Assembly: GCF_017875765.1 (NCBI RefSeq)
Contig: NZ_JAGGNA010000001.1
Span: forward strand, 3,003,001 to 3,067,000
Direction: 5' to 3'
Length of the DNA stretch: 64,000 bases
Origin: Flavobacterium sp. CG_23.5
GTDB lineage: Bacteria; Bacteroidota; Bacteroidia; Flavobacteriales; Flavobacteriaceae
The notes under the pieces were generated by a model, which ran no database searches, was not told the DNA's origin, and saw only the letters and a program-made list of their open reading frames with translations. This document shows, piece after piece, positions 1 to 8,073 of this stretch (positions within the stretch are counted from its first letter, which is position 1; each line of letters starts with the position of its first letter). The position numbers and the translations under genes were made by a program.

Positions 1-199
1 ATAAAACACCGTTTTTAAGTTGCGTTTCGTTCATTTTCAATTCATTAAATACTTCCAAAGCCCTGTCGAACGGAACTTTGGAAGTTGTTTTTTCTATATG
101 TACCCTAATCTCGCCAGAAGTATTTTTTTCGGCCATGCGAATAGCTTCCACAACGGCTTGTTCTTCTTCTTTGGTTAAAAAATCTTCTACTTTTGACAT
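1..199 (-). CDS. TPM-domain protein, N-terminal part (cut by window edge)
   Basis: The minus strand is open from an ATG at 199 to the window edge, giving 66 residues beginning MSKVEDFLTKEEEQAVVEAI and continuing with NTSGEIRVHIEKT. This is the start of a TPM domain (Psb32/TLP18.3/YgcG family), whose members are small cytosolic or membrane-linked proteins of poorly defined function, some with phosphatase activity. It follows lemA on the same strand, and lemA followed by one or two TPM genes is a recurrent Bacteroidota arrangement, which supports the call. There is no signal peptide at this start. The 3' end lies outside the window. Confidence 0.8.
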   Translation of the reverse strand, partial: MSKVEDFLTKEEEQAVVEAIRMAEKNTSGEIRVHIEKTTSKVPFDRALEVFNELKMNETQLKNGVL

Positions 200-219
200 G
201 GGAAAAATTTTTAAATGAA

Positions 220-269
220 GATTAACGATTTTTGATTGCAGTATATTCTACAATCAAAAATCGTTAATC
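220..269. repeat. Perfect 19-bp inverted repeat between lemA and the TPM gene
   Basis: The arm GATTAACGATTTTTGATTG (220-238) is exactly repeated in inverted orientation at 251-269, with a 12-nt loop. It fills the 88-bp gap between two genes that look co-transcribed. There is no long T-tract after either arm, so it looks like a transcript-stabilising or processing hairpin, or an intergenic repeat element, rather than a plain terminator. Confidence 0.85.
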
Positions 270-287
270 GAAAATCTGAAATCGTTT

Positions 288-875
288 TTAGAATTTTACT
301 TCAACAGGTTTATCAGCTCCTTCAACAGAATTGAAATATGCTTTTTCTTTGAAACCAAAAATACCAGCAAACAAGCTGTTTGGAAACGTTTTAATGTGAG
401 AGTTATATGGTTTTACCGCCTCGTTAAAACGGGTTCTAGCTGTAAGGATTTGATTTTCAGTACTGGCTAATTCATCTTGTAATTTCAAGAAATTCTGATT
501 GGCTTTCAAATCAGGATATTGCTCTACGGTTACTAATAATCTAGACAAAGAACTGCTTACGCCACTTTGTGCTTTGTTGAATTCGGCTAATTTTTCCGGT
601 GTAATATTCGTTGGGTCAACAGTTGTTGAAGTTGCTTTGGCACGGGCTTCAATTACAGCTGTTAAAGTGCTTTTTTCAAATTCGGCGGCTCCTTTTACGG
701 TATTTACTAAATTACCAATAAGGTCATTTCTTCTTTGGTAAGCAGTCTGTACGTCTCCCCAAGATTGCTCAACGGTTTGATTTAATGCAACAGCAGTATT
801 GTTAATTCCTTTAACCCAGCTGTAAATTCCAATGATAACAACTGCTACGATAATCCAAGGCAAAAATCTTTTCAT
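288..875 (-). CDS. lemA: LemA family protein
   Basis: The protein has 195 residues with an N-terminal membrane helix (residues 5-20, PWIIVAVVIIGIYSWV) followed by the LemA helical domain. Diagnostic LemA features are NNTAVALNQTVEQSWGDVQ, QRRNDLIGNLVNTVKG and the C-terminal segment FPNSLFAGIFGFKEKAYF. LemA proteins are widespread, membrane-anchored, mostly helical proteins with an N-out topology and no settled biochemical role. The gene sits 12 bp downstream of the MerR-type gene and upstream of a TPM-domain gene, all on the minus strand, so the three are probably one transcript. Length is normal for the family. Confidence 0.95.
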   Translation of the reverse strand: MKRFLPWIIVAVVIIGIYSWVKGINNTAVALNQTVEQSWGDVQTAYQRRNDLIGNLVNTVKGAAEFEKSTLTAVIEARAKATSTTVDPTNITPEKLAEFNKAQSGVSSSLSRLLVTVEQYPDLKANQNFLKLQDELASTENQILTARTRFNEAVKPYNSHIKTFPNSLFAGIFGFKEKAYFNSVEGADKPVEVKF

Positions 876-887
876 GTTTATTTAATT

Positions 888-1241
888 TTAAAGTTGATTT
901 TTAATATTTGTTAATTGTGTTCTTATTGTTTCTAGTTTGCGTATAATTTCAAATTTATCCAAGGTTTTTTTCTGTCCTTCTTTCAAATGTGTTTTGGCAC
1001 CTTCCAGCGTAAAACCTCTTTCCTTCACTAAATGAAAGATGAGTTGTAAATTCGTTACGTCTTCGGGCGTGAACATTCTGTTGCCTTTGGCGTTTTTTTT
1101 AGGTTTTAAAATGTCAAATTCATTATCCCAAAAACGGATAAGCGATGCATTCACATCAAATGCTTTAGCTACTTCGCCAATGCTGTAATATCTTTTGTCT
1201 TTAGAAAGTTCAATATGCATATTATTTTTATTTTTTGTCAA
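888..1241 (-). CDS. MerR-family transcriptional regulator
   Basis: This 117-residue protein has a MerR winged-helix near the N-terminus: YYSIGEVAKAFDVNASLIRFWD (about residues 18-39), then the wing with NRMFTPEDVTNLQLIFHLV and the typical RGFTLEGAKTHL segment. A short coiled-coil region with leucine and isoleucine heptads follows (EIIRKLETIRTQLTNIKNQL) and would mediate dimerisation. There is no cysteine-rich metal site or effector domain, so no inducer can be inferred. MerR genes of this size are common next to lemA and the M23 peptidase gene in Flavobacteriaceae. It probably belongs to the lemA transcript. Confidence 0.9.
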   Translation of the reverse strand: MTKNKNNMHIELSKDKRYYSIGEVAKAFDVNASLIRFWDNEFDILKPKKNAKGNRMFTPEDVTNLQLIFHLVKERGFTLEGAKTHLKEGQKKTLDKFEIIRKLETIRTQLTNIKNQL

Positions 1242-1318
1242 GTTGAATTGTCACTGAATACTATTTTATGATCTTTTATCTGAACACTGCGAACCGAACA
1301 CTGAATACTATTTTTGTA

Positions 1319-2296
1319 TTAGTCTAATGATTGATTTTCTTGATTAGCCAATTTTGATATCGCAACATACTCAATCGCAGAAATATTGCCATAATAAAAA
1401 TTAAGCGGATTCACCACTTTCTCATCTTTGTGCACTTCATAATGTAAATGAGGACCTTCAGACCTTCCGGTACTCCCTACATATCCTATAATATCACCAC
1501 GTTTTATCCTTTGGCCGGCTCTACAATTGTATTTACTTAAATGGGCATATAATGTTTCATAACCGTAACCGTGCCTTAGTACAATGTGATTTCCGTATCC
1601 TGATGCTGTATTGTCTGCTTTTTCAACAACTCCATCACCAGTTGCATAAATTGGAGTTCCTATTTTTGCAGAAAAATCCATGCCTTCATGCATCTTTCTT
1701 ACCTTAGTAAAAGGGTCCGTTCGATAACCAAAACCGGAGGCTAAACTTTTCAAATTCTCATTCCTTACGGGTTGAATAGCAGGAATAGCAGCTAATAATT
1801 TATCTTTTGCTTTAGCCAATTTCAAAATATAATCCAGTGATTTAGACTGGATGGCTAGCTCCTTGCTCAGCACATCAACTCTTTTGGTGGTATTGATTAC
1901 CAACTGAGAATTGTCATATCCTTCCAACGCTTTGTACCGATTGATTTTACTGAAACCTGCCTTTCTTTCTTCAGCAGGAATTGGTTTAGCATTAAAATAA
2001 ACCCGGTATATATTATTGTCCCGGTCTTCAATAGCTTCGATAACATCATCTACCTGATCCATTTTTTTATTTACAATGGAATAATTTAATTTCAAATTTT
2101 CAATTTCACGCGCTTGCAAACGATCTTTTGGTGTTTCAAAATAAGGAGTGTTCAATAATACAATGAAACATAAAAATCCAAACAATGCTGATGCTATAAG
2201 AAATAGAGCTGCAACGCCAAATTTCTTTCTTTTTCTTATTTTTATTTTTCGGTATGCTAGATTTTCGGAATCGTAATAATATTTTACTTTCGCCAT
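1319..2296 (-). CDS. Membrane-anchored M23 family metallopeptidase
   Basis: The 325-residue protein has a basic cytosolic start, one membrane helix (about residues 27-49), a periplasmic coiled-coil-prone region (60-165) and a C-terminal LytM/M23 domain (about 180-300). Zinc-site residues are visible: H203 and D207 in MHEGMDFSA, and H285 in GPHLHYEV, with H252 and H283 as the other conserved histidines. The M23 core therefore looks catalytically complete; such enzymes are peptidoglycan endopeptidases acting at cross-links. A possible -7 box on the minus strand (TAAATTTG, 2342-2349) lies upstream. It is divergent from alaS and first in the minus-strand group that ends in the TPM gene. Confidence 0.93.
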   Translation of the reverse strand: MAKVKYYYDSENLAYRKIKIRKRKKFGVAALFLIASALFGFLCFIVLLNTPYFETPKDRLQAREIENLKLNYSIVNKKMDQVDDVIEAIEDRDNNIYRVYFNAKPIPAEERKAGFSKINRYKALEGYDNSQLVINTTKRVDVLSKELAIQSKSLDYILKLAKAKDKLLAAIPAIQPVRNENLKSLASGFGYRTDPFTKVRKMHEGMDFSAKIGTPIYATGDGVVEKADNTASGYGNHIVLRHGYGYETLYAHLSKYNCRAGQRIKRGDIIGYVGSTGRSEGPHLHYEVHKDEKVVNPLNFYYGNISAIEYVAISKLANQENQSLD

Positions 2297-2629
2297 GATT
2301 TAAAATACCCTATTTTTGCACCTAGTAAAAGGTTAGTCGAACAAATTTAATAAATGTTTCATTTGTTCTGCTCTTTTTTAAGGAATAAATATAATAATGT
2401 GCCTATTCCAGCTATTCGTTGCAAGTCCTCGTATTGAAATCTTTTTTTCTAATGAGCCAGCAGGAGCTTCCTTCGGTCGCTCTGCCATCTCAAGAAAAAA
2501 TAAATTTCAAAACCGCGAAGCTTTTCACTAGTATCTGGGGCAAAAAAACGTTGATTCGTTGATTTGGTTATTCGTTTATGCGATGCAGCCGATTGACCAA
2601 ATTAACAAATAACCGAACAAACAATAAAA
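2297..2629. other. Divergent intergenic region with dispersed-repeat copy A
   Basis: This 333-bp region separates the divergent M23 and alaS genes. About 140 bp of it (2404-2542) is a copy of the dispersed hairpin repeat described separately. The rest is AT-rich and carries the promoters of both genes, which I cannot place with confidence. No gene is visible. Confidence 0.6.
2404..2542 (+). repeat. Dispersed hairpin repeat, copy A
   Basis: It begins with TTCCAGCTATTCGTTGCAA and ends with AGCTTTTCACTAGTATCTGG, which match the ends of copies B (9878-10018) and C (38501-38577). Internally, GAAATCTTTTTTTCT can pair with AAGAAAAAATAAATTTC. The central 25 bp (2461-2485) is identical, apart from one base, to 9936-9960 in copy B. 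Confidence 0.75.
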
Positions 2630-5290
2630 ATGAAATCACAAGACGTACGTAAACAATTTCTAGATTTTTTCGCATCAAAAGGACACTTAATTGTTCCTTC
2701 AGCACCCATAGTTCTAAAAGATGATCCAACCTTGATGTTCAACAACTCTGGAATGGCGCAGTTCAAAGAATATTTCCTTGGGAATGCCACGCCAAAAAGC
2801 AATAGAATTGCCGATACACAAAAATGTCTTCGTGTTTCAGGAAAACATAACGACCTAGAAGATGTAGGTTTTGATACCTATCACCACACCATGTTCGAAA
2901 TGCTTGGAAACTGGTCATTTGGTGATTATTTCAAAAAAGAAGCCATCAACTGGGCTTGGCAATTATTAACTGAAGTGTATAAAATTCCAAAAGAAAACCT
3001 ATACGTTTCTGTTTTTGAAGGAAACCCGGAGGAAAATGTACCCTTCGATCAGGAAGCGTGGGATATTTGGAAGGAACTTTTAGATGAAGACCGAATCATT
3101 CTTGGAAATAAAAAAGACAATTTCTGGGAAATGGGCGATCAAGGTCCTTGCGGTCCTTGTTCTGAAATTCATGTTGATTTACGTACTGCTGACGAGAAAG
3201 CACTGGTTGCAGGGAAAAGTTTAGTCAACAACGATCATCCGCAAGTTGTTGAAATTTGGAACAACGTATTTATGGAATTCAACCGTAAAGCCGATGGTTC
3301 TCTTGAAAAATTACCTGCTCAACACGTGGATACCGGAATGGGATTTGAGCGTTTGTGTATGGCATTGCAAGGTAAAACATCAAACTATGACACCGATGTT
3401 TTTACGCCACTTATTGAAAAAGTAGAACAAATTACGGGAACAAAATATACATCCAATGAAGTGTTGAATGTAAGCGAGGAACAAAATCAAACCAACATTG
3501 CTATTCGTGTAATTGTGGATCACGTTCGTGCGGTAGCATTCGCAATTGCTGACGGTCAATTGCCATCAAACACAGCTGCTGGTTATGTAATTCGTAGAAT
3601 TTTGCGTCGTGCGATTCGTTACGGGTTTACTTTTTTAGATACTAAAGAACCTTTTATCAATAAATTGGTAGCTGTTTTAGCCAATCAAATGGGAGAATTC
3701 TTCCCGGAAATCAAATCGCAGGAAGCTTTTGTAACCAATGTAATTCGCGAAGAAGAAGCTTCTTTTTTGAGAACATTAGATCAAGGCTTGCAATTATTGG
3801 ACAACGTGGTTTCTAAAACAACAGGTACTGAAGTTTCAGGAGCTAAAGCATTCGAATTATACGATACTTTCGGTTTTCCAAAAGATCTGACAGCCTTAAT
3901 CTTGAAAGAAAAAGGAATGTCTTTCAACGAAGCCGAATTTGACGCTTCCATGCAAGCGCAAAAAGCGCGTTCTCGCGCCGCATCTGAAGTTTCTACGGAA
4001 GATTGGTCGGTTTTGATCCCGAGACTTCGGGACGGAAATGTGGAAACATTCGTGGGTTACGACCAAACCGAAAATGAAGTAAAAATCACAAGAATTCGTA
4101 AAATTGATAGTAAAAAAGACGGGATTTTATACCAAATCGTTTTAGATAATACACCATTCTATCCGGAAGGAGGAGGGCAAGTGGGTGATAAAGGTACTTT
4201 GGTTTCGGCAAACGAGACGATTGAAATCATCGACACCAAAAAAGAAAATAACTTAATTCTGCATTTTGCAAAACAACTTCCAGAGAATGTTGAAGCTAGT
4301 TTTGTGGCAAAAGTGAACACTAATTTACGAACTTCAACTTCAAGAAATCACTCGGCTACGCATTTAATGCACCAAGCCTTGAGAAGTATTTTAGGAACGC
4401 ACGTAGAACAAAAAGGTTCCTTGGTGAATCCAAATTATTTGCGTTTTGACTTTTCGCATTTTGCTAAAATGACGGAAACCGAATTGCAACAAGTCGAAGA
4501 TTTTGTAAATGCAAGAATACAAGAACAATTACCATTAATTGAGAGAAGAGATATTCCTTTTGCCCAAGCAGTAGCAGAAGGTGCAATGGCATTATTCGGA
4601 GAGAAATATGGAGATCACGTTCGTGCGATTAAATTCGGCGAAAGCATGGAATTATGCGGAGGAATCCACGTGAAAAACACCGCTGAAATCTGGCATTTCA
4701 AGATTGTTTCTGAAGGAGCTGTTGCTGCGGGAATTCGCCGTATTGAAGCGATTACAAGCGATGCGGTAAAAGCATTTTTTGCTTCTCAGGAAGATATATT
4801 GAATGAAGTAAAAGTAGCTTTGAAAAATCCTCAGGATATTTTGAAAGCCGTTCAGTCGATGCAAGAAGAAAATGCCAAACTTTCTAAACAAATTGAGGCT
4901 TTGGTAAAAGACAAAGTTAAAAATTTGAAAGCAAGTTTAATTGCTGAAATACAGGAAATAAACGGCGTTCAATTCTTGGCAAAACAAGTTGATTTGAACC
5001 CGGACGGAGCAAAAGATTTGGCGTATGAATTAGGGAATTTAGGGACTAACCTGTTCTTGGTTTTGGCTACAGTGAATCCCGAAGCTTCGGGAGATAAACC
5101 AATGCTAACCTGTTACATCTCAAAAGAATTGGTTGCTGAGAAAAACCTGAATGCAGGTACAGTAGTACGCGAATTGGGTAAATTTATCCAAGGAGGCGGG
5201 GGAGGACAACCGTTTTTTGCTACAGCAGGAGGGAAAAATGTTGCAGGAATTCAGCAAGCCTTAGAAAAAGCAATTGAATTTGTAAAGTAG
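2630..5290 (+). CDS. alaS: Alanine--tRNA ligase
   Basis: AlaRS charges tRNA-Ala with alanine in the cytosol and clears mischarged Ser/Gly-tRNA-Ala. The 886-residue length is normal. Class II catalytic motifs are present near the N-terminus ([39 protein letters not shown]). The editing domain carries the zinc-binding residues H574 and H578 (HSATH) and C676 and H680 (CGGIH). The C-terminal C-Ala domain ends with the usual [15 protein letters not shown] segment. The start [14 protein letters not shown] is the conserved family start, preceded by an A-rich leader without Shine-Dalgarno. A strong hairpin terminator follows at 5314. Confidence 0.99.
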   Translation: MKSQDVRKQFLDFFASKGHLIVPSAPIVLKDDPTLMFNNSGMAQFKEYFLGNATPKSNRIADTQKCLRVSGKHNDLEDVGFDTYHHTMFEMLGNWSFGDYFKKEAINWAWQLLTEVYKIPKENLYVSVFEGNPEENVPFDQEAWDIWKELLDEDRIILGNKKDNFWEMGDQGPCGPCSEIHVDLRTADEKALVAGKSLVNNDHPQVVEIWNNVFMEFNRKADGSLEKLPAQHVDTGMGFERLCMALQGKTSNYDTDVFTPLIEKVEQITGTKYTSNEVLNVSEEQNQTNIAIRVIVDHVRAVAFAIADGQLPSNTAAGYVIRRILRRAIRYGFTFLDTKEPFINKLVAVLANQMGEFFPEIKSQEAFVTNVIREEEASFLRTLDQGLQLLDNVVSKTTGTEVSGAKAFELYDTFGFPKDLTALILKEKGMSFNEAEFDASMQAQKARSRAASEVSTEDWSVLIPRLRDGNVETFVGYDQTENEVKITRIRKIDSKKDGILYQIVLDNTPFYPEGGGQVGDKGTLVSANETIEIIDTKKENNLILHFAKQLPENVEASFVAKVNTNLRTSTSRNHSATHLMHQALRSILGTHVEQKGSLVNPNYLRFDFSHFAKMTETELQQVEDFVNARIQEQLPLIERRDIPFAQAVAEGAMALFGEKYGDHVRAIKFGESMELCGGIHVKNTAEIWHFKIVSEGAVAAGIRRIEAITSDAVKAFFASQEDILNEVKVALKNPQDILKAVQSMQEENAKLSKQIEALVKDKVKNLKASLIAEIQEINGVQFLAKQVDLNPDGAKDLAYELGNLGTNLFLVLATVNPEASGDKPMLTCYISKELVAEKNLNAGTVVRELGKFIQGGGGGQPFFATAGGKNVAGIQQALEKAIEFVK

Positions 5291-5313
5291 AACACATTTA
5301 TTTTTTATCGTAG

Positions 5314-5355
5314 AAACCCTTTTAGAGCATAAGTTCTAAAAGGGTTTTGTTTTTT
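5314..5355 (+). terminator. Rho-independent terminator of alaS
   Basis: AAACCCTTTTAGA (5314-5326) pairs with TCTAAAAGGGTTT, followed by a run of T residues to 5355. Confidence 0.85.
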
Positions 5356-5531
5356 TGCGGAACGCACTATTCATGAGGTCTTCACATAGTGTTAAGGGAG
5401 GTTTGGAAATAGTAGTTTAACCGAATTATAGGGATTGCAACGATGAATATTGTCGCTTTTAGTTTATTTATCTAGGTTTGATTCATGTTACACCTGACGG
5501 TTTGAAAAGGTGAATCGATTTATTTATTATA

Positions 5532-6302
5532 ATGAAAAAAACAAAAAACATATTTTGGTTATTATCAGTTTTTGTGTTGGCACTTTATTCGTGTTCAAAC
5601 GATAATGACGAAAGTGTAAAATTGCTAAAGAAAGTCGTTGAGACTTCAGAGGGCGGTACATCAGAAACAACTTTGTTTACTTATAATGGAAATGAAATAG
5701 TTAATATGGACGGTGCCAAGAAGCGTAAGGATTTTACTTATACGGATGGTTTAATTACGAAAATTGTACAATTAAATAAAACAAATCAGCTTCTGGAGAC
5801 TATTGATTACACTTACCTTGAGGGCAAATTAGTTGAAGTTGTATCTTTGGGAAATTATAGATTTAAATACATTCATAATTCAGATAAAACGGTTTCTTAT
5901 GAAAATTTTTCGATTGGTTCTGGGAACCAAGAAGTAAAAGTATACCATGGAACATTGTATTTTGAAAATGATAATTTGATCAAAGACGAAAGAATTTTAG
6001 ACAATACAGCAGTTGGTGTCACTTCAACTTACAGCATAAGTTTTGATTATGATGCTAAAAATAATCCGCTGTATAGTATAACGGGATACAAAAAACTATT
6101 AGATCAAAATCAATCAATCTCATCAAATAATAGTCTAATAATTACAGAGATGACGCGTGTTACTAACGGCGACCAGATCATTTCTTCGGCTACTTTTTAT
6201 AAATGTAGTTTCAAATATGATTCAGACGGTTATCCTACGGAGCAAATCACTGAAAATGCTAATGGTAATTCGGGTTACTTAAAATCGGAATATTTTTACT
6301 AA
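5532..6302 (+). CDS. Putative surface lipoprotein of unknown function
   Basis: This 256-residue protein was not matched to a named family. It has a lipoprotein signal peptide (FWLLSVFVLALYSCSNDND), with lipobox Cys at about residue 21 followed by SNDNDES, an acidic stretch of the kind that directs Bacteroidota lipoproteins to the cell surface. The mature part is built of short repeated beta-hairpin units of the type FTYTDGLITKI, YTYLEGKLVEV, FKYIHNSDKT and FDYDAKNNPLY, reminiscent of YD/RHS-like repeats but few in number. It is flanked by its own terminator and is probably monocistronic. The role is unknown. Confidence 0.8.
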   Translation: MKKTKNIFWLLSVFVLALYSCSNDNDESVKLLKKVVETSEGGTSETTLFTYNGNEIVNMDGAKKRKDFTYTDGLITKIVQLNKTNQLLETIDYTYLEGKLVEVVSLGNYRFKYIHNSDKTVSYENFSIGSGNQEVKVYHGTLYFENDNLIKDERILDNTAVGVTSTYSISFDYDAKNNPLYSITGYKKLLDQNQSISSNNSLIITEMTRVTNGDQIISSATFYKCSFKYDSDGYPTEQITENANGNSGYLKSEYFY

Positions 6303-6323
6303 TAAAATAGCTGTTTTTGCAAC

Positions 6324-6361
6324 AACCCTTTCAGCGTATAAGACGATGAAAGGGTTTTTTA
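6324..6361 (+). terminator. Terminator of the 5532 lipoprotein gene
   Basis: AACCCTTTCA (6324-6333) pairs with TGAAAGGGTT, followed by TTTT. It lies about 20 bp after the stop codon. Confidence 0.8.
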
Positions 6362-6434
6362 ATACCAATGAAAAAAGAATTAAATCCCTTTTAATTCGCT
6401 AAAATTATTCAAATTTGTAGTAAATAAAATAGCA

Positions 6435-7391
6435 ATGCAATTCAGAACTCCAATTCCCATTTCTAAAAGTAATTATCCCATTGATTACAATTCAAAAATT
6501 GTGTCTTTGGGTTCTTGCTTTGCGGTAAATATGTCCGAGAAATTAGACTATTTTAAATTTCAAAATAGTTGTAATCCATTTGGAATTTTATTCCATCCGT
6601 TAGCGATTGAAAAGCTAATTGATTTTGCAGTTTCTGGAAAGCAATTCACAGATAACGATGTTTTTTTTTACAATGAACGTTGGCATTGTTTTGATGCGCA
6701 TTCAGATTTAAGTAATTCAAATAAGGATGAATTATTAAAATCATTAAACACAATAATCGAATCAACAAAACAGCAATTAGAACAAGCTTCACACATCATT
6801 GTCACTTACGGAACTTCTTGGGTGTATAAAAGTATAGAAAGCAATTCTATTGTAGCCAATTGCCATAAAGTGCCACAAAAGTTGTTCAATAAAGAATTGC
6901 TTTCTGTTGAAGAAATAAAAAAAAGTATTAAAAATGCAGTAAAATTAATTTATGCTGTAAATCCTAATTGCAACATTATTTTCACGGTTTCGCCAGTAAG
7001 ACACATCAAGGATGGTTTTGTCGAAAATCAAGTAAGCAAAGCAAATTTAATTTCGGCTTTGTTCAGTGCTTTGCAAGTTCCCCCTTCGGGGGCGGAGGGG
7101 GCTTACTTTCCCAGCTACGAGATCATGATGGATGAACTACGCGATTATCGATTTTATGCCGAAGATATGTTGCATCCTAGCCAAGTGGCAATAGACTATA
7201 TTTGGAAACGTTTTAAGGAAACGACGATTTCGGAAACTGCTTTCTCAACAATCGATGAAGTGGAAAGTCTTCAAAAAAGTCTTGCACACAAACCTTTTAA
7301 CCCAGATTCTGAAAGTCATTCAAAGTTTGAGGCCAAAGTCAGAGAAAAAATCACTAAATTGGAATCTCAATATTCATTCATGAAATTTTAA
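6435..7391 (+). CDS. GSCFA domain-containing protein
   Basis: The 318-residue protein opens with the family signature VSLGSCFAVNMSEKL, in which GSCFA is the defining motif of this SGNH/GDSL-like family. Later conserved pieces are VTYGTSWVYK, IIFTVSPVRHIKDGF, KANLISAL and the C-terminal YAEDMLHPS, whose histidine is the usual SGNH-fold catalytic His. The substrate is unknown; an esterase-type role is an inference from the fold. Residues 216-222 (PPSGAEG) are encoded by a GC-rich palindromic stretch that looks like an in-frame insertion between SALQV and the conserved YFPSYEIMMDELRDYRFY. It is 2 bp upstream of the DUF4230 gene and so co-transcribed with it. Confidence 0.93.
   Translation: MQFRTPIPISKSNYPIDYNSKIVSLGSCFAVNMSEKLDYFKFQNSCNPFGILFHPLAIEKLIDFAVSGKQFTDNDVFFYNERWHCFDAHSDLSNSNKDELLKSLNTIIESTKQQLEQASHIIVTYGTSWVYKSIESNSIVANCHKVPQKLFNKELLSVEEIKKSIKNAVKLIYAVNPNCNIIFTVSPVRHIKDGFVENQVSKANLISALFSALQVPPSGAEGAYFPSYEIMMDELRDYRFYAEDMLHPSQVAIDYIWKRFKETTISETAFSTIDEVESLQKSLAHKPFNPDSESHSKFEAKVREKITKLESQYSFMKF
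7080..7102. repeat. GC-rich palindromic insertion inside the GSCFA gene
   Basis: CCCCCTTCGGGGG (7080-7092) is a perfect 5-bp stem with a 3-nt loop, directly followed by CGGAGGGGGC. The stretch is almost pure G/C within an AT-rich gene and adds in-frame codons. Confidence 0.7.
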
Positions 7392-7393
7392 TT

Positions 7394-8014
7394 ATGCTTA
7401 AAAGAATACTTATCGGAATAGGAGTGATTTTCGGAATATTTTTATTATTCAAATTTTGTGATTTTAAAAAAAATGATGACGAAGATATCACCTATAACAC
7501 AAATCTCATTCAGCAACAAATTCTAAACGTGGGTAAACTAGTGGTTACTGAAGGACATTTTTCAGAAGTCATTACCTATAAAAATCAGCAAAAATATTTA
7601 TTGGACATGCTGTCTTTTGAGAAAAAAGCATTAGTTATTGTAAATGCTGATGTGACAGTTGCCTATGATTTGCACAAAATGAAATACGATATAGATGAAA
7701 AAAACAAAACCATCACAATTATTAGTATTCCAAAAGAAGAGATAAAAATTAGCCCAGATATTCAATTTTATAATGTGGAACAAAGTAAATTGAATCCTTT
7801 TACGGGGGATGATTACAATAAAATAAACAAATCAGTAAAAGCGAATTTGGCTAAGAAAATTGAAAAATCAAGCTTGAAAACAAATGCTCAGAATCGATTG
7901 ATTAGTGAATTATCCAAAATATTGATACTCACTAATACGATGGGATGGAAATTGCAATATGAAGGAACAGTTATTCAAAGCGAGAAAGACTTTGGACAGA
8001 AAATAAAATTGTAG
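7394..8014 (+). CDS. DUF4230 domain-containing protein
   Basis: The 206-residue protein has an N-terminal membrane anchor (about residues 5-22, ILIGIGVIFGIFLLFKF) and a periplasmic domain matching the DUF4230 pattern: KLVVTEGHFSEVITYK, a hydrophobic ALVIVNADVTVAYDL strand pair, IPKEEIKISPDIQFY, and a helical tail. The family is of unknown function, common in Bacteroidota and Firmicutes. It starts 2 bp after the GSCFA gene, so translation is probably coupled. A perfect palindromic terminator follows. Confidence 0.88.
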   Translation: MLKRILIGIGVIFGIFLLFKFCDFKKNDDEDITYNTNLIQQQILNVGKLVVTEGHFSEVITYKNQQKYLLDMLSFEKKALVIVNADVTVAYDLHKMKYDIDEKNKTITIISIPKEEIKISPDIQFYNVEQSKLNPFTGDDYNKINKSVKANLAKKIEKSSLKTNAQNRLISELSKILILTNTMGWKLQYEGTVIQSEKDFGQKIKL

Positions 8015-8019
8015 TGTAT

Positions 8020-8052
8020 AAAAAAACGTATCTGATCAGATACGTTTTTTTA
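8020..8052. terminator. Bidirectional terminator between converging genes
   Basis: The 20-bp perfect palindrome ACGTATCTGATCAGATACGT (8026-8045) is flanked by an A-run on the left and a T-run on the right, so it can stop transcripts from the DUF4230 gene and the converging hydroxylase gene. Confidence 0.9.
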
Positions 8053-8073
8053 TATAAGTATTTCTGTAATGAA

